DNA from: Bacteroidales bacterium
GTDB taxonomy: Bacteria; Bacteroidota; Bacteroidia; Bacteroidales; UBA932
DNA: 64,000 bases
Assembly: GCA_022647615.1 (NCBI GenBank)
Contig: JALCKZ010000001.1
Coordinates: forward strand, 174,178-238,177
Direction: 5' to 3'
The translations under genes were made by a program, and so were the position numbers. Below, one piece after another: positions 1 through 10,465 of this stretch; position 1 is the first letter of the stretch, and each line of letters opens with the position of its first letter. Below the pieces are notes generated by a model. It did not search any database. It saw only the letters and a program-made list of their open reading frames with translations, and had not been told where the DNA came from.

Positions 1-2475
1 GGCATTTGAGCTGTTGTAAACACTGGTAATTTTACCATCCTTATCATACCAAAGAGGTTTGCCGGAAGCAGGGTCAACGCCTGCATATCTAACTTGATAA
101 AACTCTCCGTATGAGTGTCCTACGGTCAAATTAAGTCCGTAATTCTCCAATGTGAAGTTATCCCTGCCTTGGAATAGTTTTCTAATTCTATCCTGGTTGT
201 AACTTGCGTTAACGCTTAAGGTTAACATTGTGTTTCTTGTCTGAAGAATATTGAAAGTAAATGTACCCTCAATACCTCTGTTGCGCATCTTTCCAACGTT
301 AGCCCAGCCGGATGAGAATCCTGTTGAGTATGAGTAAGGAAGATCCATCAGCAAGTTAGAAGTCATCTTGTTGTAAACCTCAATCTGAGCAGAGAAGAAA
401 TTGAAAATTCTAAAGTCTAAGCCCACGTTGTAAGTCTTCTGAGTCTCCCAGGTAAGCTTGTTGTTGCCCAGGCTGGAAAGACCCCATGTAACTGAACTGT
501 TGTAAACGGAACCCTGACCTACTAAGCTGTATGGCAAATAGTTATCAATTCCAGAGTTACCAATTGTTCCGTAAGAGAACTTAAGTTTCAAATCATTCAG
601 CCAGCTGACGTTCTTAAGGAAGTTTTCTTTCTTTGCATCCCACATTGCTCCAAAGGAGTAGAAGTTAGCGTATCTGTTAGCTGAGCCAAACAAAGAGGAA
701 CCATCACGTCTGAATGAACCATCCAAGAAATATTTCTGAGCGTAGTTGTACTCCAATCTGCTGAACAAAGAGTTATACCTTGCGTCATCATAAGAGTATG
801 ATGGTTGGCCAGGGGTAATACCTCTTGATACTGAAGTAAATACTTGGTCCATCTGACCTGAGGAAGAAGCTCCAAAACCCTCGCTGTTTCTCCTGATGGA
901 CTCCTGTCCTGCAAGAGCAGTGATGTTATGATTTTCTCCCAAAGTGAACTTATACTCAATGGTATTGGTAGCAGTCATTCTGTAAAATCTTGTGAAGCTC
1001 TCAGAAGCACTTCCAGCACTAAAGGCTCCCTCGGGATCCTTATAACGCTTTGAAGAGTATCTGTAATCATAACCCTCTAATGCCTGAGCAAACTTAATAG
1101 TAAGGCCCTGGATTGGAGTGAATTCCTCATACAAACTGCTGTTTAATCTTACATAACTATATTTAGTTGGCTGATATGCAGAAAGATAGTGCCAGTTCCA
1201 ACCGTCAAAGTCTGACATATAATTCTGCTCTTTTCCATATCCCAAAAATTTGCCGTTAGCATCTTTAAGGATTTCATAAGGAGTCATATAAGGCAAATAC
1301 CACGTGGAAATGTTGATAGGGTTATACCAGCTGTTTCCTGTTCCAGAATAAGCCGTAGAGTGGTGCAAATCATAAGTTAGGCCCATGTTGATACCAAACT
1401 TAAACCAATCGGTCGGTTTAGTGTTAACATTTACTCTGGCACCATATCTGTTCATGTTGCTGCTTGGCTCGATACCAACCTGCCTGAAGGCATTAAGAGA
1501 GATGTAATAATCTGTCTTATTGGTTCTTCCTGAAACAGTCATATCACCTCCCATTGAAGGTGCATTCTGGTTCAATATCCATTTCCTCCAATTAGTATGG
1601 ATATCATTTTCTAGACGGAAATTCTTAAGAGCCTGGAATGAAGTATTTGTTGTAAGTGACGGGTCAACCATCTCTCTGTAAGCAAAATACTCTTTTGTGT
1701 TCAACATTCTCATAGGGAAAGCCGCAATATTTGATATACCGTAGTTAGCGGAAATCTTTACTGTTGGCTTGTCTCCAACGCCCTTCTTTGTTGTGATATA
1801 TACAACTCCGTTAGCTGCACGTGAACCGTAAATAGCTGTTGATGAAGCGTCCTTCAAAATTGTAACGCTCTCAATATCATTAGCATTCAATGTAGAGAAA
1901 ACGGATGCCAAAACCGGAGAACCATCCAAAATGAACAACGGGTCAGTAGAAGCATAGATGGAGTTAACTCCTCTTAATCTCATGCTGACTGTTGCACTTG
2001 GGTCTCCAGATGATGAATATACCTGCAAACCTGCAACCTGTCCCTGCAAAGCATCGCCGGCGTTAATGACCGGTCTGTTTTGCAGCACCTTAGCCTTTAC
2101 AGTTGCGGCTGCTCCGACGACATTGCTAATCTTCTTGGCTGTACCGTATCCAACTACGATAGTCTCAGTCAATAAGTTAGCGTCTTCTTCCATGGCTACG
2201 TTAATGACAGATCTTCCATTTACAGGAATCTCTACAGTCTTGTAGCCGACAGAGGAGAATACAAGCACGGCATCTTTTCTGACGTTGATAACGTACTGTC
2301 CGTTATAGTCAGTTGCAACGCCATTCTTAGTTCCTCTGATCATAACCCCCGTACCCTCTAGCGGATATTTTTCCGTAGCGCTGGTAACGGTTCCGGTTAC
2401 TTTTATTGTCTGAGCCCCTATAAACTGGGGAACACACAATAACAGCAACGCTAAAACAAATGTGATTCGTTTCAT
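1..2475 (-). CDS. SusC/RagA family TonB-linked outer-membrane transporter (partial, C-terminus off the window)
   Basis: The reverse strand is open from an ATG at 2475-2473 to position 1, about 825 codons. SusC-type proteins usually have about 1000 residues, so the last barrel strands and any susD partner lie beyond the left edge. Residues 1-22 are a signal peptide ending ...IGAQ. Residues 25-100 resemble a carboxypeptidase-regulatory-like domain (VTGTV, GYKTVEIPV). GYGTAKK at 109-115 starts the plug, followed by LQGQVAGLQV near 143 and YGSRAANGVVYITTKKG near 205-221, which is the family signature. Members import glycans or peptides across the outer membrane with a SusD lipoprotein and TonB energy. 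The substrate cannot be inferred. I see no exact TAnnTTTG promoter element just upstream on this strand. Confidence 0.93.
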   Translation of the reverse strand, partial: MKRITFVLALLLLCVPQFIGAQTIKVTGTVTSATEKYPLEGTGVMIRGTKNGVATDYNGQYVINVRKDAVLVFSSVGYKTVEIPVNGRSVINVAMEEDANLLTETIVVGYGTAKKISNVVGAAATVKAKVLQNRPVINAGDALQGQVAGLQVYSSSGDPSATVSMRLRGVNSIYASTDPLFILDGSPVLASVFSTLNANDIESVTILKDASSTAIYGSRAANGVVYITTKKGVGDKPTVKISANYGISNIAAFPMRMLNTKEYFAYREMVDPSLTTNTSFQALKNFRLENDIHTNWRKWILNQNAPSMGGDMTVSGRTNKTDYYISLNAFRQVGIEPSSNMNRYGARVNVNTKPTDWFKFGINMGLTYDLHHSTAYSGTGNSWYNPINISTWYLPYMTPYEILKDANGKFLGYGKEQNYMSDFDGWNWHYLSAYQPTKYSYVRLNSSLYEEFTPIQGLTIKFAQALEGYDYRYSSKRYKDPEGAFSAGSASESFTRFYRMTATNTIEYKFTLGENHNITALAGQESIRRNSEGFGASSSGQMDQVFTSVSRGITPGQPSYSYDDARYNSLFSRLEYNYAQKYFLDGSFRRDGSSLFGSANRYANFYSFGAMWDAKKENFLKNVSWLNDLKLKFSYGTIGNSGIDNYLPYSLVGQGSVYNSSVTWGLSSLGNNKLTWETQKTYNVGLDFRIFNFFSAQIEVYNKMTSNLLMDLPYSYSTGFSSGWANVGKMRNRGIEGTFTFNILQTRNTMLTLSVNASYNQDRIRKLFQGRDNFTLENYGLNLTVGHSYGEFYQVRYAGVDPASGKPLWYDKDGKITSVYNSSNA

Positions 2476-2696
2476 TGGTTAAATTTTAAGTTAATTTTAG
2501 TAGTGTTGTTTTAATTTATATTTTGTAATAGTTTTTTCTGGTGCGCAAATACGTTGGCAATATACTTACTTTTACGCATTTGACAAAATTTTTCTTTTTT
2601 CGGCCTCAATTATAGATGCAATACGGTCAAAAAACGCAACATTAATGTTATATTTGTAATCAAATTTTTGAAAAACTCTAAAAGGAGGGGCAAAAA
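2476..2696. other. Divergent intergenic region between the SusC-like gene and murI
   Basis: This 221-base AT-rich stretch separates the divergent SusC-like gene and murI. A TATATTTG at 2649-2656 fits the Bacteroidota -7 element for murI, but I see no convincing TTTG at the right distance upstream. AAAGGAGGGG at 2681-2690 is a strong ribosome-binding site for the ATG at 2697. No other gene is visible here. Confidence 0.5.
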
Positions 2697-3555
2697 ATGA
2701 TTGGAATATTTGATTCCGGGGCTGGTGGCCTTTCAGTTTGGAAGGAGCTGATAAAAGTCTTACCATCAGAAAGTTACTTCTATATTTCAGACTCCGAATA
2801 CTGTCCTTATGGCCCAAAAAGTAAAAAAACGATAGTTGAACGCACTTCCAGGATAGCCAGCTTTCTAATTGAAAGGGGCGCCGAAATTATAGTTGTGGCA
2901 TGCAATACGGCAACCGCCGGCGCAATAACAGAATTGCGGCAACAGTTTGATATTCCGTTTGTTGGAATGGAACCTGCTGTAAAACCGGCAGCCATTGAGA
3001 CAAAGACCGGAGTCATTGGTGTGCTGGCCACAAAGGGAACTTTCAACGGACGCCTTATATATTAATACTTCTGAAAAATTTGCACGCAAAAAAGACATAA
3101 AAATTGTTGAAAGAGTAGGAGACGGACTGGTTGAACTTGTAGAGCAAGGCAAGACTAAAACCCTTGAAGCTGAACAACTTGTAAAGAAATATATAGACCC
3201 GATGATTCAAGCCGGAGCGGACTATGTGGTACTTGGCTGCACTCACTATCCGTTCCTGGAAGAGGCAATCAACAAGGTATCTGCTAACAAAATCAATGTT
3301 ATAAATCCGGCGCCCGCAGTAGCAAAACATGCCAAAATTCTTTTCCAGAAGGAGAGAGAAAAAAGAGCAGAACAAGAGGGAATCTGTCGGGATACAAAAA
3401 AAGAACAAAACACAATTGCTACAACTGGCTCAAACATAGACATTTTGAAGGGGATGGCATTGAAAATAGTGGATGATGCTTTTGCTTCCGGGGAACTAAC
3501 CGCAGGAGAGAGAGAGAAGTTTCAAAAAGCAAATTTTATTCATTTAGATATATAA
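2697..3555 (+). CDS. murI: Glutamate racemase, interrupted by one frameshift
   Basis: MurI converts L-glutamate to D-glutamate for peptidoglycan. The first 120 codons carry the family start (IGIFDSGAGGLSV) and the first catalytic cysteine (VVACNTATA). The frame then stops at 3063-3065, just after GVLATKGTFNGRL. The +1 frame continues the family sequence as YINTSEKFA and includes the second catalytic cysteine in LGCTHYPFL, ending at 3555. Removing one base near 3056 (CTT to CT) restores one protein of about 285 residues, the normal length. Because both halves are conserved and the enzyme is normally essential, a sequencing error is more likely than a true pseudogene. One copy of the CTGTCGGGA word lies inside the gene at 3384-3392. 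Confidence 0.85.
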
Positions 3556-3607
3556 TAGAACCAAACTAGTAACACGTATGTTACATTTTTTGTACTTTTA
3601 CAATTGT

Positions 3608-3623
3608 TATCGCCGCGGCGATA
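3608..3623. repeat. 16-bp perfect palindrome upstream of hppA
   Basis: TATCGCCGCGGCGATA reads the same on both strands and lies 39-54 bases before the hppA start, in its probable 5' leader. It could be an operator or a hairpin. Its arms (TATCGC/GCGATA) resemble a degenerate inverted pair of the CTATCGSGA word found throughout the window. Function unknown. Confidence 0.5.
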
Positions 3624-3661
3624 CGCCTATATTAAACTAATAATTACTCAAATAATCATTT

Positions 3662-5881
3662 ATGAACTTAACTAACGTACTTTTCTACATTGTCCCGCTG
3701 GCCTCTCTTGTGGCCCTGGGATTCGCCTATCTATTTTATAAGCAGATGCTTAAGAAAGACGAGGGAACGCCCAGAATGAAAGAGATTGCGCTTTATGTTA
3801 GACAGGGCGCAATGGCCTATCTGAAGCAGCAATATAAAGTTGTCGCGATAGTATTTGTTATACTATCCGCTTTTTTTGCAGTGCTTGCCTATGGTTTTAA
3901 TATTCAAAATCCTTGGGTTCCGTTTGCATTTCTAACAGGCGGATTTTTTAGCGGACTTGCAGGCTTCATTGGAATGAAGACGGCGACTTACGCTTCTGCA
4001 AGAACTGCGAATGCCGCAATGAAATCTTTGAACTCCGGTCTTAAGGTTGCATTCCGCAGCGGTGCCGTTATGGGTCTTACCGTTGTCGGACTTGGACTGC
4101 TGGATATTTCATTATGGTTTTTAATATTGCATGCGGTGTATCCTAATGATTTGGTGGTTATTACAACAACAATGCTGACATTTGGAATGGGAGCCTCTAC
4201 TCAGGCTTTGTTTGCAAGAGTTGGCGGAGGTATCTATACAAAGGCAGCAGATGTTGGCGCGGACCTTGTTGGAAAGGTTGAGGCAGGAGTTCCCGAGGAT
4301 GACCCTCGCAACCCGGCTACAATCGCAGATAATGTTGGCGATAATGTTGGTGATGTTGCCGGCATGGGAGCAGATTTGTACGAGTCATATTGCGGAAGCG
4401 TACTTGCAACAGCAGCTCTTGGAGCTACTGCATTTGCATTCTCACCGGAGGCTCAGCTGAAAGGAGTTTTTGCTCCAATGTTAATTGCAGCAGTAGGCGT
4501 ATTTCTTTCTGTTATAGGAATTTACCTTGTCAAGACAAAAGAGGGAGCCGGAATGAAAGAGCTGCTAAAATCATTGAGCGTCGGAGTTAACACCGCAGCT
4601 ATTTGCATTGCAATTTTCACATTCATCATACTATATGTATTAGGTCTTGACCATTGGCTGGGAATCTCATTCTCCGTCATTTCCGGATTGGTTGCCGGAG
4701 TTATAATTGGCAAGAGCACAGAGTATTACACATCACACTCTTATAAGCCTACGCAAAAAATAGCTCACAGCGCAGAGACAGGCCCCGCCACCGTAATTAT
4801 TTCTGGAATTGGCACAGGCATGATTTCCACTGCGATACCTGTCGTTGTAATAAGTATCGCTATCACCCTTGCATTTTTGTGCGCAATTAATTTTGACATA
4901 GCAAATATGTTCTCCTCTCAGAATTTGAGTTACGGCCTTTACGGAATTGGAATTGCAGCAGTTGGAATGTTGTCTACCCTTGGAATAACTTTGGCTACAG
5001 ACGCTTACGGTCCTATTGCAGATAACGCCGGAGGTAATGCTCAGATGAGCGAACTAGGAGAAGATGTTAGAGACAGAACCGATATGCTTGATGCTCTTGG
5101 AAATACAACAGCTGCTACAGGAAAGGGATTTGCAATTGGTTCTGCAGCCCTTACCGCTCTTGCCCTATTAGCCTCATACATAGATGAAATAAAGATTGCG
5201 CTTGTTAGAGTTGCTAATGGAGCGGCAGACGGAATGGTTGCAATTGAGGGACAATTAAAATCTCTTAATGATGTTCAAAGCGCAGGAATTTCTGATTTTA
5301 TGAGCTGGTATAATGTAAGCTTTATGAACCCTAAAGTTCTTGCGGGAATTTTCATTGGAGCAATGCTTGCATTTTTATTCTGCGGACTCACGATGGGTGC
5401 CGTTGGACGTGCCGCTCAAAAAATGGTTGAGGAGGTCAGAAGACAGTTTAAAGCAGACAAAGGAATTTTGGAGGGAACATCAAAACCGGATTACGCACGC
5501 TGCGTTGGGATTTCCACAAAGAGTGCTCAGCATGAGATGGTTGGACCATCATTGCTTGCTATCATCGCCCCTATCATTGTAGGTATTGTATTTGGTGTTG
5601 CAGGTGTTCTTGGACTTCTGATTGGAGGTCTTTCCAGCGGCTTTGTTTTGGCTATTTTTATGGCAAATGCAGGCGGCGCATGGGACAATGCAAAGAAGTT
5701 TGTAGAAGAGGGAAATTTGGGCGGAAAAGGTTCATACGCTCACAAAGCAACTGTTGTTGGAGATACTGTCGGCGACCCATTTAAAGATACAAGCGGCCCA
5801 TCTCTAAATATTTTGATAAAATTGATGAGCATGGTATCAATTGTAATGGCCGGCATAACTGTTGCTATCACACTGTTTTAG
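3662..5881 (+). CDS. hppA: Membrane-bound, K+-dependent type ion-translocating pyrophosphatase
   Basis: This integral membrane protein of 739 residues hydrolyses pyrophosphate to pump Na+ and/or H+ out of the cytoplasm. The sequence has many hydrophobic helices and the catalytic signature [11 protein letters not shown] at about residues 197-207, followed by [20 protein letters not shown] and a second acidic cluster near the C-terminus ([15 protein letters not shown]). The segment [10 protein letters not shown] near 480-489 has Ala, not Lys, after GNTT. In this family Ala there marks the K+-stimulated subfamily, which includes Na+ pumps and dual Na+/H+ pumps. The gene appears monocistronic, with about 107 bases upstream of it and its own leader. 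It is intact, with normal length. Confidence 0.95.
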   Translation: MNLTNVLFYIVPLASLVALGFAYLFYKQMLKKDEGTPRMKEIALYVRQGAMAYLKQQYKVVAIVFVILSAFFAVLAYGFNIQNPWVPFAFLTGGFFSGLAGFIGMKTATYASARTANAAMKSLNSGLKVAFRSGAVMGLTVVGLGLLDISLWFLILHAVYPNDLVVITTTMLTFGMGASTQALFARVGGGIYTKAADVGADLVGKVEAGVPEDDPRNPATIADNVGDNVGDVAGMGADLYESYCGSVLATAALGATAFAFSPEAQLKGVFAPMLIAAVGVFLSVIGIYLVKTKEGAGMKELLKSLSVGVNTAAICIAIFTFIILYVLGLDHWLGISFSVISGLVAGVIIGKSTEYYTSHSYKPTQKIAHSAETGPATVIISGIGTGMISTAIPVVVISIAITLAFLCAINFDIANMFSSQNLSYGLYGIGIAAVGMLSTLGITLATDAYGPIADNAGGNAQMSELGEDVRDRTDMLDALGNTTAATGKGFAIGSAALTALALLASYIDEIKIALVRVANGAADGMVAIEGQLKSLNDVQSAGISDFMSWYNVSFMNPKVLAGIFIGAMLAFLFCGLTMGAVGRAAQKMVEEVRRQFKADKGILEGTSKPDYARCVGISTKSAQHEMVGPSLLAIIAPIIVGIVFGVAGVLGLLIGGLSSGFVLAIFMANAGGAWDNAKKFVEEGNLGGKGSYAHKATVVGDTVGDPFKDTSGPSLNILIKLMSMVSIVMAGITVAITLF

Positions 5882-5912
5882 AGATATTTAACTTCTTTAT
5901 GGAGGAGAAGTA

Positions 5913-5944
5913 TTTGTAAAACAAATTATAATTTGTTATATTTG
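5913..5944 (+). promoter_or_regulatory. Bacteroidota-type promoter for manA
   Basis: TTTG at 5913-5916 and TATATTTG at 5937-5944 match the -33 and -7 elements, with a 20-base spacer (the usual range is about 19-23). Transcription would start near 5951, giving manA a leader of only about 18 bases. Confidence 0.7.
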
Positions 5945-5968
5945 GGACGCTTAACGTAAAAATTTGTT

Positions 5969-7129
5969 ATGCGTCCCATTTCTTTCTTTTCTATATACAA
6001 GCCCGCTATATGGGGCAATGAAAGCTGGGAGATTTCTGCAGTAAAGGGAAATGAATCAATCCTTTATGTGGAAAGCCCGCAGGAGAGGGAGAGAAGACTG
6101 TTTGCAGACAGCGATAGTGCAAATTCAAACAACGTAACTGAGGGCACGTCTCTAACACAGCTTATAAAAAAGTACAAAGGCGCGCTTGTTGGGGAGAAAG
6201 TTTGGAAAAAATACGGCAGCAGATTTCCTCTGCTTGTTAAATTCATTAACGCAAAAGATGACCTATCCGTCCAAGTTCACCCTTCTGATGAAATAGCAAA
6301 AAAGAAAGGGAGTTCAAATGGCAAGACCGAATTATGGTATGTCATTGATTCCGTAGGTGATGCATATATTTTTGACGGCTTCAATGAGGCCATGACTCCG
6401 GCCAGGCTGCGCGCTTTGGTAACCGGAGACATGAATTCACACGACCCAATAGGAAGAGACCGTGAATGGACTGCTCTTGGAGGAACCATGAAAGGGGTTG
6501 CGGCAGAGGACGGAGATGTATTTGGTTTTGAAATTAACAGTGTGCTAAACAGGCATACGACAAAAAGAGGAGATTGGTTTTTCATTCCCGCAGGAAGAGT
6601 TCATAGCATTGGAGCAGGGACATATCTTGTTGAAATTCAGCAAACTTCTGACTTGACATACAGACTTTTTGATTTTAACAGGGTGGATAAAGACGGGAAT
6701 CACAGAAGGCTTGATATTGATGAAGCGCTTGAATCTGTAGATTATTCCCCTATTCCGTTTAATGCAGATTGCGGTAACGTTATTGAGGATAATTTAAAGA
6801 GAGGCGGAAAGACAGAAGTTGAGAAACTTGTTGGTTGCAAGTATTTTACGACATCCATGATGCACCTTAAACATGGAGAAGCAGAAAAGGGGGAGACTTT
6901 AAAATACACATTTGATTTCTCCGCGCTGGATTCATTTGTAATTCTTATTTGCACAGACGGCGCCGGCAAAATATTCTTTAAAGATGTTGACGCGAATGGA
7001 CCGGAAAAGACTGAGGAGCAAAGTATTACAATAAAGAAGAGTGATGTTTATCTTTTGCCTGCATCACTTAAGAGTGTTGTAATTGAGTACTCCAACGATG
7101 TGAGAATTCTAGAGACTCACATTGATTAA
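5969..7129 (+). CDS. manA: Mannose-6-phosphate isomerase, class I
   Basis: This cytoplasmic zinc enzyme interconverts mannose-6-phosphate and fructose-6-phosphate, feeding mannose into glycolysis or GDP-mannose synthesis. It has 386 residues. The cupin metal-site pattern is visible: QVHPSD at about 102-107 (Gln and His ligands), the Glu in GKTELWYV near 122, and RVHSIG near 210. The ATG at 5969 starts the recognisable sequence (ISFFSIYKPAIWGNESWEIS). It stands alone, with its own promoter and a terminator right after it, and is convergent with the ATP synthase operon. Confidence 0.92.
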   Translation: MRPISFFSIYKPAIWGNESWEISAVKGNESILYVESPQERERRLFADSDSANSNNVTEGTSLTQLIKKYKGALVGEKVWKKYGSRFPLLVKFINAKDDLSVQVHPSDEIAKKKGSSNGKTELWYVIDSVGDAYIFDGFNEAMTPARLRALVTGDMNSHDPIGRDREWTALGGTMKGVAAEDGDVFGFEINSVLNRHTTKRGDWFFIPAGRVHSIGAGTYLVEIQQTSDLTYRLFDFNRVDKDGNHRRLDIDEALESVDYSPIPFNADCGNVIEDNLKRGGKTEVEKLVGCKYFTTSMMHLKHGEAEKGETLKYTFDFSALDSFVILICTDGAGKIFFKDVDANGPEKTEEQSITIKKSDVYLLPASLKSVVIEYSNDVRILETHID

Positions 7130-7138
7130 CAATAAGAT

Positions 7139-7176
7139 AAAAAAGCAGCGCTCTGTTAACAGGACGCTGCTTTTTT
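7139..7176. terminator. Bidirectional intrinsic terminator between manA and atpG
   Basis: AAAAAAGCAGCG (7139-7150) pairs perfectly with CGCTGCTTTTTT (7165-7176). The 14-base loop itself contains the palindrome CTGTTAACAG. With A and T runs on both sides it can stop transcription of manA (+) and of the ATP synthase operon (-). Confidence 0.88.
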
Positions 7177-7206
7177 CTTTATATCTCTATTACTATTTCT
7201 TCTCTA

Positions 7207-8193
7207 TTACTTCATTGTGCCGCCGATAATATCCAGCAGCTCAGCAGTAATTGATTGCTGTCTGGATTTGTTGTACTGCAGCGTCAGCTCCTGAATTAAA
7301 TCATCGGCATTATCAGTTGCCACCTGCATTGCCATTGTGCGTGCGGCATGTTCAGATGCATAAGAATCTGCCAATGCCGTATATAGCTTCTGGCTAAGTA
7401 CTTGCGGAATCAGCGCGGCAATCAGTTCAGGCGCGCTCGGCTCAACAATATAATTGTTCAAGTAGCCGCCGTCTCTCTTATCTCCGCTTTTCCCCTCGGC
7501 GCTATTTTCACCCGCACCACCATTCTCACTCTTATACGCAGACATATCTATCGGGAGATAAGTAATTCTCTCAACCTTCTGAACTGCAGTAGATTTAAAA
7601 TGATGATATATTACCAGAACCTTGTCAGCTTCACCTGCGGCATACATTTTCATCAGCTTGCGCGCAAGCTTTGCAATACCTGAATATGAGGGAGTTGCAG
7701 CAAGGGTCTGAAGCAAAACATCAGGCTCCGAATCTGTTGATTTGGGGATATATGACTGTACGTTGAAGCCCATCTTTTTTGCAGCTTCTTCTATTTTTTT
7801 CCCGACAGGAAATACTGTAATATCTTTCCCTTTGTATTCAAGAACAGCAGAGGTAAACTCTTTAATTATGTTGTAATTGAATGAACCGCAAAGTGATGAG
7901 TTTGAAGAGAATGCAACAACAGCAATTTTTTTAACCGCCCTTTCCGCAACAAATGGAGACTCAAAGGAAGAGTCATTTTTTGAGACCTTGCCCTCATTGT
8001 CTTTTACGGAAATTTCTCCGGAAAGGAAGTTGGCAACAATCTTATCCAGCCTCTTCTGATACGGAACCATGTTACCTATAAGATTCTGAGCCTTATGAAG
8101 TTTGGCAGAGGATACCATCATCATTGCAGAGGTCACCTTGCGGGTGCTCTGTACAGAATTGATTCTTGTTTTAACCTCTTTTAAAGATGCCAT
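7207..8193 (-). CDS. atpG: F1Fo ATP synthase gamma subunit
   Basis: This is the central rotor stalk of F1, the last gene of the nine-gene ATP synthase operon. It has 328 residues. The N-terminal helix reads MASLKEVKTRINSVQSTRKV and the C-terminal helix ARTMAMQVATDNADDLI...YNKSRQQSITAELLDIIGG. Both are conserved and form the coiled coil inside the alpha3-beta3 ring. Two hydrophilic inserts (near residues 65-85 and a Gly/Lys-rich one near 220-240) make it longer than typical gamma subunits of about 290 residues. A CTGTCGGGA word at 7800-7808 encodes PVGK. Confidence 0.95.
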   Translation of the reverse strand: MASLKEVKTRINSVQSTRKVTSAMMMVSSAKLHKAQNLIGNMVPYQKRLDKIVANFLSGEISVKDNEGKVSKNDSSFESPFVAERAVKKIAVVAFSSNSSLCGSFNYNIIKEFTSAVLEYKGKDITVFPVGKKIEEAAKKMGFNVQSYIPKSTDSEPDVLLQTLAATPSYSGIAKLARKLMKMYAAGEADKVLVIYHHFKSTAVQKVERITYLPIDMSAYKSENGGAGENSAEGKSGDKRDGGYLNNYIVEPSAPELIAALIPQVLSQKLYTALADSYASEHAARTMAMQVATDNADDLIQELTLQYNKSRQQSITAELLDIIGGTMK

Positions 8194-8260
8194 AATTTAA
8201 TCCCTTCAAATATTTTTTATTTGCCGCCGGCAATTTTGTTGCAGCCGCCAATTATCTGCT

Positions 8261-9847
8261 TTACGCATTTACCTGATTTGTAGTCTCTTTGGCAACTTTA
8301 TCCATAACCTTCATCATATCGTCATTAATGACTCCTTTCTTCAAAGGCTCCATAACATCCTCTTTATGATTAAGTTTAAGAGAGCGCAAATAATTTGTCT
8401 CAAAATCTGAAACCTTTTCTATTGGAATATCTTTTAGTAATCCGTGAGTTCCGCAATAAAGAATTGCTATCTGCTCCTCAACTGCCATTGGAGAATATTG
8501 CGGCTGAACCAGCAAACGAGTATTCTTTCTTCCTTTATCAATTGCCATTGCAGTCACCTTATCCATCTCACCGCCGAACTTTGTAAAGGACTCAAGCTCT
8601 TGGTATTGCGCCTGGTCAATCTTAAGAGAGCCGGCAACTTTTTTCATGGATTTAATTTGAGCATTTCCTCCTACACGGGAGACTGAAATTCCTACATTAA
8701 TCGCAGGACGGTTGCCCTGGTTAAATAAATCTGTATCCAGGAAAATCTGTCCGTCCGTAATTGAAATTACGTTGGTTGGAATATACGCTGCAACATCTCC
8801 CTCCTGCGTCTCAATAATTGGTAGCGCGGTAAGTGAGCCTCCGCCTTTTACTTTCCCTTTAAGACTCTCCGGAAGATCATTCATCTGCTCTGCAACTTCC
8901 TGCTGGTCAATAATTTTTGCAGCTCTTTCCAAAAGCCTGGAGTGCAAATAGAAAATATCTCCGGGGTAAGCTTCACGTCCGGAAGGTCTGCGCAAAATCA
9001 GGGAAACCTCTCTGTATGAGACAGCTTGCTTTGACAAGTCATCATATACGACCAGCGCATCTCTGCCGGTATCCCTGAAATACTCGCCTATTGCAGCTCC
9101 GGCAAATGGCGCAAAATACTGCAGCGCAGCGGGATCACCAGCTGTCGCGACAACGACAGTAGTATAATCCATTGCCCCATATTGTCTTAAAGTATTTACA
9201 AGACTCGCGACAGTTGAACCCTTCTGCCCTATTGCAACATAGATGCAGTAAACAGGTTTGCCTGCCTCATAATTTCCTCTCTGATTGATAATTGTATCAA
9301 TTGCAAGCGCAGTCTTTCCTGTCTGGCGGTCTCCAATAATCAGCTCTCTCTGTCCGCGGCCGATTGGAATCATTGAGTCAATTGCTTTGATACCGGTCTG
9401 AAGCGGCTGATTTACAGGCTGACGGAAAATTACACCCGGAGCCTTTCTTTCCAAAGGCATCTGGCAAAGTTCTCCCGTTATTGCTCCGCGGCCATCCACA
9501 GGTTCTCCAAGCGGATTGATAACCCTTCCTAAAAGGCTCTCTCCCACGCGGATAGATGCAATACGCTTTGTACGCTTAACTGTAAATCCCTCCTTGATTT
9601 CATCTGTCGGACCCAGCAAAACCGCACCGACATTATCTGCCTCCAAGTTCATGACAACAGCCATCTCGCCGTTCTCAAATTCCAAAAGCTCATTAGCCTC
9701 TGCATTGCGCAAACCGTAAATGCGGACAACACCGTCGCTGACCTGCAGGACAGTACCAACCTCATCCATTTGCACCTGGCTTTCAATGCCTTCCAGCTGC
9801 TTGCGCAAAACCTCGGAAACCTCGCTTACATTAATATTATCTGCCAT
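8261..9847 (-). CDS. atpA: F1Fo ATP synthase alpha subunit
   Basis: This is the non-catalytic nucleotide-binding subunit of F1, 528 residues, full length. The P-loop GDRQTGKT is at 172-179. The family signature segment [14 protein letters not shown] is present, and the N-terminal beta-barrel precedes the nucleotide domain. It lies between atpH (27 bases upstream) and atpG (67 bases downstream), all in one transcription direction. Two CTGTCGCGA words (9142-9150 and 9205-9213) lie close together in opposite orientation inside the gene. Confidence 0.97.
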   Translation of the reverse strand: MADNINVSEVSEVLRKQLEGIESQVQMDEVGTVLQVSDGVVRIYGLRNAEANELLEFENGEMAVVMNLEADNVGAVLLGPTDEIKEGFTVKRTKRIASIRVGESLLGRVINPLGEPVDGRGAITGELCQMPLERKAPGVIFRQPVNQPLQTGIKAIDSMIPIGRGQRELIIGDRQTGKTALAIDTIINQRGNYEAGKPVYCIYVAIGQKGSTVASLVNTLRQYGAMDYTTVVVATAGDPAALQYFAPFAGAAIGEYFRDTGRDALVVYDDLSKQAVSYREVSLILRRPSGREAYPGDIFYLHSRLLERAAKIIDQQEVAEQMNDLPESLKGKVKGGGSLTALPIIETQEGDVAAYIPTNVISITDGQIFLDTDLFNQGNRPAINVGISVSRVGGNAQIKSMKKVAGSLKIDQAQYQELESFTKFGGEMDKVTAMAIDKGRKNTRLLVQPQYSPMAVEEQIAILYCGTHGLLKDIPIEKVSDFETNYLRSLKLNHKEDVMEPLKKGVINDDMMKVMDKVAKETTNQVNA

Positions 9848-9874
9848 AATTTTCTGACATTTAATGCGGACACG

Positions 9875-10465
9875 CTAAACTATCCGCCTGTTCTTCTCTA
9901 TAAATTGTTGTTTAAATTTTCTAATCTGAGTGGCTACGCTGGCATCTAATCTATAATCATTGATGTCAAAAATAAAACCTCCCTCAATAGCCGGATCAAC
10001 AACCCTATCCAGCTCAATTGTACAATGCAGCATCTTGGATGCCGTATTTGTAATTCTCTCTTCCATAGACTTTTCCAACGGCACGGCGGTAATAATTTTT
10101 GCAACGCCGATGTGTTTGAAATTTCTATACAAGGTTGCGTACACAAGCGCAATGGAGTACATGTAACCCTCCCTCTTGCGTTCAACTACAAGGTCAAAAA
10201 ACTTCTCCAGCTCCGCGGATATTTTTCCGCCGGGAACTTCCCCCTCTGCAGGCTTAAGGACTTCTCCCGCCGCAGTATGCAGAAGCGAAATTTTTTCTTT
10301 TGCAGAAAGCAATGGATTCTCCAGCGTTGCACGCAAATCGGGATTGACGGCAAAGGAATGCGCTACCAGACCAAGTTCTCTATAAACCTGATCTTCAACG
10401 CCTTTTTCACGCGCATAATCAAACAGCGCCTTTGCGTACCTTACCGATAATACTCCTACGTCCAT
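9875..10465 (-). CDS. atpH: F1Fo ATP synthase delta subunit
   Basis: This is the OSCP-like subunit connecting F1 to the peripheral stalk, 196 residues. It begins VLSVRYAKALFDYAREKG, the conserved helical start of the delta family, and ends in the conserved VDPAIEGGFIFDINDYRLDASVATQIRKF. Its start codon directly follows the atpF stop with no gap, which implies translational coupling. No oddities. Confidence 0.93.
   Translation of the reverse strand: MDVGVLSVRYAKALFDYAREKGVEDQVYRELGLVAHSFAVNPDLRATLENPLLSAKEKISLLHTAAGEVLKPAEGEVPGGKISAELEKFFDLVVERKREGYMYSIALVYATLYRNFKHIGVAKIITAVPLEKSMEERITNTASKMLHCTIELDRVVDPAIEGGFIFDINDYRLDASVATQIRKFKQQFIEKNRRIV

Noticed and set aside
1290..1310. ACCACGTGGAAAT inside the SusC-like gene as a parS site
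   Set aside because: It matches only the central CACGTG and part of one arm of the parS consensus, is not a full palindrome, and lies inside a coding region 25 kb from parAB.
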